Part shown: positions 36,180 to 46,204 of the stretch, one piece after another
Position numbering within the stretch: position 1 is the first letter of the stretch
How the letters are laid out: the number at the start of each line of letters is the position of its first letter
Source: Prinsepia uniflora
Lineage: Eukaryota; Streptophyta; Magnoliopsida; Rosales; Rosaceae
Direction of reading: 5' to 3'
Assembly (NCBI GenBank): GCA_032719365.1
Contig: CM064862.1
Span: 56,077,840-56,141,839 of the forward strand
Length of the DNA: 64,000 nt
Notes under the pieces: model-generated
What the model was told of the DNA's origin: nothing
The model's input: only the letters and a program-made list of their open reading frames with translations
Databases searched by the model: none
Made by a program: the position numbers and the translations under genes

Positions 36180-36620
36180 CGTCATGAACCAGAAATCCAT
36201 TTATGGGTCCCCGACCCAAAATCACAATCGTAAACCATAATTGAGCCTCAAGCTCTATTTCGTAAACCAACTGAGCCTCGTACCCAATTTCATAAGCCAA
36301 ATGGGCCTCGTTCCCGATATCGTAAATCAAATGGGCCCCGTGCCCGATTACGTAACTCAACGGGGCCCCGAGCCTATTCGTAAATCAATTAGGCCTCGAG
36401 CCCGATTCGTAAACCAACTGGGCCTCTGGCCCGAATCGTAAACCAACAGGGCCTCATGCCCCATTTCGTAAACCAAATGGGCCTCGTGCCCGATTCCATA
36501 TTTTTAAATCCGAAATCGATTCACGAACCAATTAGGCCTCTAGTCCGATAACGTAACGAAATGGACTTCGAGTATGAGGGTTTCCAAAACAAATGGGTCT
36601 CGAGCCCGAGTCGACCTTTT
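36180..36620. repeat. Stem-loop array of element A, right LTR
   Basis: Around twelve units with GGGCCTC(n)GCCCGAT cores and atcgtaaaccaac linkers. A longer stem precedes it: ggttcatg (36156-36163) pairs with catgaacc (36182-36189). Confidence 0.85.
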
Positions 36621-37786
36621 CAAATCCAAAAACATTTCATTAAACAATTATCAAAACCATAAGCACGTCTAATCAGTGCAAAACCAAAGATTTACGTGCA
36701 AATACGTAAATCGTCTCGAAATCCATGAAATCATGTAAATCCCCTATATCCAAATCTTTATCATAGAATCACATATGTAAAGCATATAAAACACTTATGC
36801 ATGCATCACAGTTTAGAAATCAAGGTCCACTCACAGACCGTCCTACGCTGCTGCCTCTATTTGCGTGTCGTAAGCCTCCCTGGGCTAATCACGATCACCG
36901 AGACTCCCAAACCTGTCCAAATCACACTAGAGGGTTACTAACTACCTTATTAACCTCTCATTGATGCCACGTAATTTTCTCAAGATTTTTAACTACTTTT
37001 AAACTCGATCCTAAACCTTCGGACAACCCGAACTATATCGAGCCGGTGTCCGATCAACACGAAACCAGTCCCAAAATTTTTGTTACATCGAATAGATTAA
37101 AAGTCATGTAGAACACTTTCCCAAACCATGCTTCTTGCGTCCCCACGGGCCCCCCAAAGGGGCTGCGCGTGAAGCCCACGCGCATGCACTGTTCATTACC
37201 CCTAACCTCCAGCCAACCGGGTTCACTGGTTTTGAACAAGATTGAACCGGTCTGGACTGGCGTGACCGGTCCAGGGCTCCATCTCACTTATTTTCAATCT
37301 ATTTTTGTCCCTTTGGATTCCTAAACCTTCCTCTAGTCATTTCCTATCCATCTATGACTCCAAAACACGTGAAAAACCATAAAAAAACATACCTTCCATG
37401 TTCAAAAAGTGAGCTTGACTTTCAGGCTCAAGTTTCCCTTCCCTCTAGCCTTACATTTCCTTCAAAATTAATCCCCATCAAGTCGTCCTTGTCCCTAGGT
37501 CACGTTAGAATCAAAAGAGGCTCAAAAAACGACCAAAACTAAATTTCCAATATTTAAAAACAACGGGTTCTCGGCCCGACGTACCTCCGACGTGGACCGC
37601 CGTGTCCCGTCGCCTCTCGGCCCCTCTGATCACTCCCTCACTCGCGGTCTCTCACACGAACACAAGATGGTCATGGTGGTGAGGTGATATGAGTGTTGTG
37701 TGTTGTTTGTTTAGAGGGAAAAGAGACGCTGGTGTATGGGTTAGGGAATGGAAAATGAAAGAAGATATCTGATGATGATAATCAGA

Positions 37787-37963
37787 TGAGAGAGAGAGAG
37801 AGGAAGATGGACGGTGGAGATGAGAGAGGGAGGTAGAGATGAATGGCTAGGATGAGAAATAGGTGGGATATATATGTATTTTAATACAAGTGGCACAATC
37901 ACAATTTAGATCCACATTTTTGGGTTGATGACCAATGGGATGAGTGACACTTGTCACTCATCC
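37787..37963 (-). promoter_or_regulatory. Predicted LTR promoter of element A
   Basis: Read on minus: a 26-bp palindrome (37963-37938, arms GGATGAGTGACA and TGTCACTCATCC, 2-bp loop), ATTGG (37937-37933), a TATA box tacatatatatcc (37879-37867), then a pyrimidine-rich stretch with a CT microsatellite (37860-37787) typical of plant core promoters. The left LTR of A has the same layout near 21050-21230. The transcription start is not resolved. Confidence 0.6.
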
Positions 37964-38308
37964 ATGGGTCCCGTATAAATATCTGCCCAATCAAATATTG
38001 CCACATAATTTTCGTGTCGTAATGCATGCATAGTCCAATTGAACTTCCCGTGACCATAACTTCTCCGTTCGATGTTCGATTTAGACGTGCCACCTGTTTA
38101 TGGACTCGTGACGTGTCGATCTACATCACGGTCTTCGGTCCTCGTACGTTTGACTCCCAGAGTCAAAAGTTAACATTTTACCCACGACTAGGGGCAAAAC
38201 GGTCATTTTGCATCGTCCGTCCGATTTCACTCAACTAATCACCGATTAATCTCACTGATCCTCCATTAGTCACTAATCTAATCCCGAAATTCGAGACGGG
38301 TCGTTACA

Positions 38309-39260
38309 TACATGCATAAATGTTTTAAATGTCCTATGATCATGGTTTGAAATGCAATGATTGCATAGTGATTTGAATGATCGTTTGGAAATGAAAGGTT
38401 TTCATTATGCTTTTAATAATGATTTGTGAATGCTATGCTTTGGATAAAGGCCCTATTGAGTTGTTTGAAATAAATGATTTCGAAGATTTGGTTTTGGGCT
38501 GAGACCCTACATGAGACACATGATTGTTTTGAAGGAAAAGTTGTGAAAATGTATTTCAACTGTTTTCACTGAGACCATCCTCCGTGATATTGATGTGACT
38601 CTGGTAGGAATGTGTTTCTTCGGAGAGGGACTCCGGTTGTGAATATACATCCCCGGAGCGGTCCCTGTGTTACGTTTCTCGCCTACGGGATGCGTTGTGT
38701 CCTCCCCCCCAGTAGAGGTCACAATGCACTGCCTGTTGTCGAGCAGTCATGGGAGGCTCAACTCAGGAGTGCATATAATGTATGAGATCAGTCGTTGATA
38801 TGTTCACGACGATATGAACGTCAGCCATTAATTTGTTCACGACAACGTGCTTAGATGTGAGCTATCTTGGAGCTTATTTGCACGCGTTGCATGGATGATG
38901 TGACTAATGATAATATGGGATGAGACACATGTGGGTTATGTGCATTGGTCATTTTTTTTTTATTATTTCTTTATGTCCAGATATTTTCACATGTTTTGGT
39001 TTTAAAAAGAAATATAGCTTGTTTGAGAATGAATTTGAGATTCCATGTTTTCTTATGCATACATGCTTTTCATTGGAGGGTATAAATGTATTTTTCAAAA
39101 ATGTATTTGAAACGTTTTTTTTTTGTCCACTCACAGTTTTAAATGATTGTTGTTACCCTTCAGGTTGATAACGGATGCGGACTGTAGTAGAGACCAAGGC
39201 ATCACATGAAGCTGCGTACTCTAGAAACCCCGAGTGGATCACTATATTATCCCTAGTCTG
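38309..39260 (+). mobile_element. Plus-strand LTR fragment (target of element A)
   Basis: Aligns with 45012-45800 of the LTR at 43294. It contains tttttgtccactcacag (about 39120-39136), cccttcaggttgataacgg and the tagtagagaccaaggcatcaca block. It stops before the LTR 3' terminus, after tctgacacgtgg. Confidence 0.75.
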
Positions 39261-40043
39261 ACACGTGGTAATCGAGATTTGGAGTCTCTCGGAATGGTTG
39301 AGTATTAGGGGCGTTTAGTAGCGGAATTCCCCATGATTGCATCCCATTGACGCTATTGACTCGGAAGAGAGTCAAATTGATTTGGTTTCAGAGGATTGCT
39401 GGAGATAGATGATCGTGGAACATTTTTGGTCAATGTTCATGTGAGACTTATATGGCTGGATTAGAGGTTTTCAATACTGCTTCAGAATCTGACCTCATCT
39501 TGGTGTCAAATCAGGTGACTGGCAGGATTTTGTGCTCAGCGAATGGTACATGTTGGTAGACGTATGTCGGTTAACCTTAGGCATTAACTGTAAGCCTAGT
39601 TTAGTTAGTGAACTGGTTGGATTATCTTTGGAGTTGGTCAAGTGACCACGAGAACTCAGAGAGGAATTTGTGTATTGGTATACGATCTGTCCAGAGCGGA
39701 GATCAGACAAACAGGTTCCAATGTTGGATCATGTTTGGCATGGTAGCCATATGATAGTCGGATTGGATCTGAGATTGATGTGGTATGTGTGAACTAGATT
39801 GTGGATACTGATAGGTGCTCGGATGGTATGTGCAGTCCCTGGGCGTTGATCGGATGTTGCGTGATTGTAGGCCTATGAGTAGTGCCGATGTGATTGTCCG
39901 ATGTGTGTGCAACTGTGAGTAGTGCATGTTTGGTGGTGTATTTGTTGAGGGTTTATCATTCTGATTGATGTGGTACAATCATCAGATTGAATCCGAGATA
40001 GACACTATATGGTAATCGGATTGGATCCGATGTTGGTTCTGAG
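39261..40043. other. Unassigned repeat DNA flanking the solo LTR
   Basis: No coding motif. It contains an imperfect direct repeat (atgatagtcggattggatctg at 39749 and atggtaatcggattggatcc at 40010). Together with 42943-43293 it is the broken insertion site of the solo LTR, so it is probably the internal region of a plus-strand element. Confidence 0.45.
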
Positions 40044-42942
40044 TGTAACGACCCGTCCCGGAAACTAGGATTAGATTAGTGATTAATGACGGATTAGTGA
40101 GACTAACCGGTGATTAGTTGGGTGCTTTCGGACGAACGGTGTGAAATGATGATTTTGCCCCTAGAATTGGGCGAACGGTTGACTTTTATTTCAGGCGATC
40201 AAACGGTCTTTGACCGATGACTGTGATGTATTTCGGGACGTGTCGAGTTCATGGACAGGTGACACGTTCGATTCCGACATTTGAGGAAAAAGTTATCATG
40301 TTTGGATGTTCGAGGGTAGTTTGGTAATTTGGTTGAAAATGGGCAAACTGTTGACTTTTCACACGACATGGATTTGTCACGCATTTCGAGGACCGTTAGG
40401 TAGGTCTTGATTCCCTGAGTACAACGACAGGCGGAACGCTGTCATCGGACTTTGGACGGCTCAGATATTGGTTTAAAAATGCCTTAAGGTTAGATGGTAA
40501 TTTGTGAAGGCAAGGGTATTTTGGTCTTTTGTTTGATTTTGAAATGGTGATCAGTGGGATAAGGACATCTGTCCTTGATGGGTTGGATTTTTTCAGTCAA
40601 CGGCAGAGAGATGGGGACATCTGTCCCTCTTCTGGTTGGTTCCAGTTTTTTCTCACAATTGTACACCATTTTAAATTACACGATTTTGAGATAGAGGAAG
40701 AGAGTGGATGTATGTGTGTGTGAGTGCACCGTGAGAAACAATCCAATCTTCCTTATCTGTGAGTGAGGTGTGAAGTCAATTGAGGGACTAGACGATGAGG
40801 TTGGTGCCACAGTGAAGGCCGTCATGAACGGCGGTCATGAACCGTGAAATCCTTTGCAAAACCGTTAACTCCACCCGTATATATACACTCTCAAACCTCA
40901 ACTTTTGGCCATGAAGTGTGAAGGAGAGTTGGAAATGGGAGTTAGATGCACGTGGTGGTGCCCACGGCGGTGAATGACGACGGTGGTAAGTGCAGTTTTC
41001 GAGTGAAATGTTATTTGAATTCGAAAATGGTAAACATGAATTTGTGGCCATTGATGAGTTTTAATATTTGGAAAATAGCTCTGTAGGTCAAAGGAATCGA
41101 GAGGAACTAGAAACATGCTCAGTGGTGGCCTGTGGTGGTTAGAACCAGTGAATGAAGGTTCACGGTTTGATCAAAGGTTTGGCAGGTAATTTCTTGACTT
41201 AAACCTTGTGTTTTTAATAGCTCGATTAATTGGTTAGGTTAGGACGAAGCTATTGGTACAAATAGGATTGAAAAAGATGGAAAAACAAGGGAGAACCGTG
41301 ACCGCCGTTTCGGCTGGCATGGATTTTGAGGAAGGTTCTAACACGACTTTGAAAGTATTCGATGTAACGAACATTTTAGGTTTGGTTTCGAGTCAATCGA
41401 ACATCATTTCGATACGCTTCGGGATGTTCGAAGGTTTTAGGGCTTGTTTAAAAATAGTTAAAAATTCGAGAAAATTACGGAAATTTAGTATAAGCTTAAT
41501 GAAGTAGTTAGTGACCTTTATTATGAGATTTAGACAGGTTCGGAAAGTCAGTGATAGTGGATTAGATGGGAAAGGATTATTGCAAGCGTATCGAGGTAGC
41601 GACGCGAATGGTCTGTGAGTGGAGTTTGCTTTCTAACTTATAATGCATGCATAAATGTTTTATCTGTTTTCTATATGTGATTTCTATGTTTATGATTATA
41701 ATATCTGTGATTTACGGTTTTGCACGTGTTTTGAGATATTTACGTAATTGCACGTTTTATGCGACTATGGTTTTATGCCATGATTTGATAATCGTTTCGA
41801 TATTATGATTTTGGGCTTTTAAATCCGATTTGATTTCAAAGGTTTAGAAATGGTTTTCGAAAACTGATTTTGGTAAACGTGATTTTCGGATTTTGGAATT
41901 GGATTTGGAAATACGATCCAGGATTCGATTTTGGAGCTTGAAAAGTTGATTTCTAGATTTGGGTTCGCAATGATGATTCTGGATGCCAGCTATGGAATGA
42001 TGATTTAGGATTCGGATTTGGAAATGGATTATGGATGTGATTTCCATATTGGAATTGAGATTTCAAATGATGATTTCTGATTTGGTTTTGGATTTAAAGA
42101 CCCGGTTATGGCTGGATCTAGTTTTGAGTTTAAAGACTCGGTTGATTGATGACAGGGGAGGGCCCTTGATTGATATGTTTTGAGTTTAAAGACTCAGTAT
42201 GTGTTTTGAGTTTAAAGACTCGGTTACTATGATATCCCCCGAGGCCTGTTGATTGTGTTTTGAGTTTAAAGACTCGTTGATATCCCGAGAAGGCCTGATT
42301 ATGCGCATGTGTTTTGAGTTTAAAGACTCGGCGCGCTTGATATCCATCAGATTGTTTGATTATGATTTTCGATTGGGTTTTCACTAGTTTTCAGATGTTT
42401 TGGGCAGTGGCTCAGATGATTTGGATTTGCGGATTTTTGGGCTGAGTTCCCGTACTTTGATGAGGATTTACGATTTTGGGCTAAAGCCCTGGATTTGAGT
42501 TACGAATTTGAGAAAAAGAAATGATTCCAGTTTTTCATTGATGGTTTTCTTATCTTGGATATGAATTGGTTTTATTAAAATGGTTTTCATATGCATGCAT
42601 TGGTTTTTCATGGAGGGTATAAATGCAATTTCGTATAAACTGTTTTTAGACCTTATTCTTTATTTTTGTGCACTCACAGTCTTTTATGTTTTCGATACCC
42701 TCTAGGTTTGATGCGATGCGGGCTGTTGTTAGAGAGGTGGAAACATCACACACGCAATCCACAGTAAATTCTGCACACTCTGGGACACTGGAAGGTGGTT
42801 TTAGTACTTTGGCCTATTATCCCTTGTCCAGCTTACGTGTTACATGGAGGTTTGACGATGGTTTAGTTTTCGTGTCACACATAAGTTAGACGGGAGCATG
42901 ACTTACCACTTAATCCCGAGGGATTGGGGGTGGGTCGTGTCA
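40044..42942 (+). mobile_element. Solo LTR with perfect target duplication
   Basis: TGTAACGACCCGTCCCGG...GGGTCGTGTCA, 2,899 bp, flanked by CTGAG at 40039-40043 and 42943-42947. A solo LTR is the product of recombination between the two LTRs of one element. It carries the family 5' block, GTGAGTGGAG (41615), RY repeats, a GAGTTTAAAGACTC array (42125-42335), CACTCACAG (42671-42679) and the end block. This copy proves the LTR limits. Confidence 0.93.
42125..42335 (+). repeat. GAGTTTAAAGACTC array
   Basis: Six copies of TTTTGAGTTTAAAGACTCG or close variants, separated by 20-40 bp (the last spacers contain atatcc). GAGT pairs with ACTC around a TTAAAG loop. It occupies the position of the GGGCCTC arrays in other LTRs. 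The LTR starting at 62741 has the reverse-complement units (63295-63440). Confidence 0.9.
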
Positions 42943-43293
42943 CTGAGTGCACCTGCATGGATGACAGATGAGGTCGACAAGTGTCGATGCCCTGAGCGAA
43001 ACGTGAGAATTGAGTTTTGGAGTTTTGTGGCAGGGTGGCCACGCACCTATCAGGTACGGCCAACAAGATTAAGTAGAGTTTCAGCATTGGCCATTAGATT
43101 GTAGTTAACATCGAGAGACGATTATTTTCAGTGTGTACTGTGGATGGGCTTTGGACGTGGACGTAACCACGTGAGACTCTAGGTTCGGAGATTGGAATGG
43201 ATTTCCACAGTTTTGGTGAGAGGTCGGTATGAACTTCGACGAAGAAATTTCTATAGTGAATTTCGAGAAAGAAATTCTTTAAGGAGGGTAGAT
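42943..43293 (+). mobile_element. Internal 3' end with polypurine tract
   Basis: After the CTGAG duplication, non-coding sequence leads to aatttcgagaaagaaattct and the polypurine tract AAGGAGGGTAGAT just before the LTR at 43294. This is the plus-strand counterpart of the tract in A, B and E. Confidence 0.75.
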
Positions 43294-45863
43294 TGTAAAA
43301 ACCCGTCCTGAAATTTCATGATTATCGAGATTAATTGAGGATTAAGTAAGGATTATCCAGACTAATCATGATTAGTCGAGGTGAAATGACGATTTTTCCA
43401 CTAGAAGGGAAAAATGTTGACTTTTGACCCCGAGAGGTTAATTACACATGGACCAAGATCCATTACGTAGATCGAGGGATTACGATCACGTAGACAAGCG
43501 ACACATCAAATTTGGACGTCGTACGAGTAGGTTACGGGTCTAGAACGATTGTTCAAATTTTTTTTATGGATTAACGATTTACGAGGCAGGTTGACTTTTG
43601 TTTCTTGTGGGCTTAGATATTTGTTTCCAGGTTCAATAGATGAGTGACACTTGTCACTCAGCCATTGATCCTCATCCCACATTCATGCACCTATTTCCAT
43701 TTGTTCGAACAACCCGAAACCCACCCCATTCCATTTTCTTCCTTCCTTCAGCCTCTACTGCTGCTTGAGAGAGGTAGAGAGTGAGACTACGTGAGAGAGA
43801 GGTCATGAGAGACGGACGAAGACGGCGGAGCCAAGGTGGCTACCCAGGAACAGAAAAAATAGGTAAACCGTAAACATCAAATTGGTGTTTTGAGCTTTGG
43901 GTCGTTGGAATGGGAAACTGAAGCCATGGTTTTGTTCCTTGAGCTCATGCGCATCTGCAGGAACAAAAACGAGGGAAAACGGATACTAGGACAGTCCTGG
44001 GGATGAGCTAGAAGTTTGGTAGGGGGAGTAGTTCGACTGGAACTTTTCCAAGAATGTTCTTCATGATTTAAGGTTAAGGATTTGATTCTGGATAGGTTAG
44101 GATCATTTTGGTGAAATAATGAGGATTTTTGGTGGAGTTTTGATGGAGAACGGATCTGGTCAAGCTCGCAGGTAGAACAACCTGTTACAGAGGTCGGGGT
44201 CGACTCGACCAGAGGTAGGTGATCATGATATGGGAAGCCACGTCATCATGTCAGGCCGCGTGGCCAACCAGATGGTGACACGTGGTACTGTGTCAAGTCG
44301 AATAAGCGCTGACGTGGCATAGCCAAGTCAACATTGTCAGACCACGTGGACTAGTGAGGTGGTACCATATGGCAATGTGTCAGAGAGTTGTCAGATTGTC
44401 TTGCTGACGTGTCAAGAGACGTGGCAAGTCCATGTCAGCGTTGTCAGACCATGTGGACCAGTTAGGTGGTGCCACATGGTAATGTGTTAGAGTTTTCAGA
44501 GTAATGTGGTTGTACGCATGGCAATGATGACTTCATCAAAGATGTTAGCATGATGTCATGTGACACGTGGCTCGTGTCAGAGGGTGACACGTGGCACCAG
44601 TCAGGGAGTGCCACGTGGGAGGCTGTTAGAGCGGTTAGATGTCAAATGTCAGTAGGGCTGACGTCAGCAGCTGACATCTGCGTTGATTTTTGTTTACCTA
44701 ACTTTGACTGATGTGTGCGCACGAATTTCGAGCCTCAAATTAGTCTTGTTCTAAAGTTTTCGACGATCTGAATCCAATGGTGGTGGTTTTAGGTCAATCA
44801 AAGATCATTTAGTTGGTGTTTTGGAGGTTTTTCTCCTCGAGATGTATTTTTGATTCCGAGGTTTTTAGGGTTTATTGTATGGACTTATATGGATTGTTAG
44901 TTACCCTCGGTTGTGATTTGGACAAGCTCGGAAATTCTGAAGGCTTCGGATTGGCATACAGCGCTGGTTGTGAGCCCGCAGCATGGACTGTTTGTGAGTG
45001 GACGTTGTTTTATAAATGTGATGCATGCATAAATATTTTAAATGTCTTATGATCATGTTTTGAAATGCAATGATTTCATAATGATTTGAATTATGATTTG
45101 GAAATGAAAGGTTTTGATTACGCATTGAATGATGATTTGTGAAAGCTATGCTTTGGACAAAGGCAATGTTGAGATGTTTGAAATAAACGATTTAAGAGAT
45201 TTGGTTTTGGGTTGAGTCCCTACGTGAGACACATGATTGTTTTGAAAGAAAAGTGTTTGTGAAAATGTATTTCAACTATTTTCACTAAGACCATCATCTG
45301 TGATATTAATGTGACTCTGGTAGGAATGTGAGGCTCGACTTAGGAGTGCTTATGATGTATGAGATCGGTCGTTGATATGTTGACAACGATATGAACATCG
45401 ACCATTGGTTTGTTCACCATTGGTTTGCACAGGTGACGTGACTGATGGTGATGTGAGATGAGACTGATGTGGGTTATGAGGATTGGTCATTTTTTCAATT
45501 ATTACTTTATGTCTAGATATTTCCACATGTTTTGGTTTTGAAAAGAAATATAACTTGTTTGAGAAAGCATTTGAGATTACATGTTTTCTTATGCATGCAT
45601 ACGTTTAATTGGAGGGTATAAATGTATTTTCTCGAAATGTATTTGAAATTTTTATTTTTATCCACTCACAGTTTTAAATGGTTTTTGATACCCTTCAGTT
45701 TGATCGCGGATGTCGGCTGTAGTAGAGATTGAGGCATTGCATGAAGCTGCGTACTCTGGAAACCCCAAGTGGGTCACGGTATTATCCCCGTTCTGACACG
45801 TAATGTTAGACGGAAGCAAGTCATCCAACATTAATCCTGAGGGATTAGGGATGGGTCTTGTCA
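43294..45863 (+). mobile_element. 3' LTR of a plus-strand LARD
   Basis: 2,570 bp from TGTAAAAACCCGTCC to GGATGGGTCTTGTCA. It contains the palindrome gatgagtgacacttgtcactc (43640-43660), a dense ACGT-motif region, GTGAGTGGAC (44994), RY repeats gatgcatgcat, and tttatccactcacag with AG at 45670-45671. No primer site follows it and a polypurine tract precedes it, so it is a 3' LTR. It is not shown to belong to the gag-pol remnant downstream. Confidence 0.85.
44238..44667 (+). promoter_or_regulatory. ACGT-core motif cluster in LTR leader
   Basis: About ten bZIP-type cores within 430 bp, including GACACGTGG several times, CCACGTGG, TGACGTGGC and TGACGTCAG, mixed with TGTCAG repeats. It corresponds to the TGACGTCA cluster at 80-235 and to a weaker one at 54826-55045. 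Confidence 0.5.
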
Positions 45864-46204
45864 AAATCTCCAAATGCGAGTTTGTGTTTCAAGTCGGATT
45901 GTATTAAAGGATTTTGAGAGGGGTTGAGAGAGAAGAATTGAGTCCAGGACTAGGTCGAGGATATAGGTTTTGGCAAGAATGCTAGCTTTTGAGTAACAAT
46001 GAAAAGTTTTGAGAGTTTTGCAGTTGTTGTAATTGATTGGGTTCAGTCAATTGTATTTGTTTGAGTTGAGTTGGTTGTCATTTGAGAAGAGGTCTTCTTC
46101 TCCTTTTATAAGCGGTCTGGGGTAATGGATGGTCGACACGTGTATTCCCGTGTGTATCTCAGTTGCGAAGACTTTGGTCACTTGTCCCCTTTCCCCTTCT
46201 GACG
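45864..46204. other. Unassigned spacer before the gag-pol remnant
   Basis: 341 bp with no LTR landmark, primer site or coding motif. It contains cttttataagcgg (46115-46127), which could be a TATA-like signal. Confidence 0.4.

Larger units (their letters stand above)
35378..38308 (-). mobile_element. Right (5') LTR of element A
   Basis: 2,931 bp from TGACACAACCC to GAGACGGGTCGTTACA. It carries every landmark, including a stem-loop array at 36180-36620 and a well-preserved promoter region. After 38308 the sequence is the middle of a plus-strand LTR (tacatgcataaatg), so element A landed inside another LTR of the same superfamily. Confidence 0.88.
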
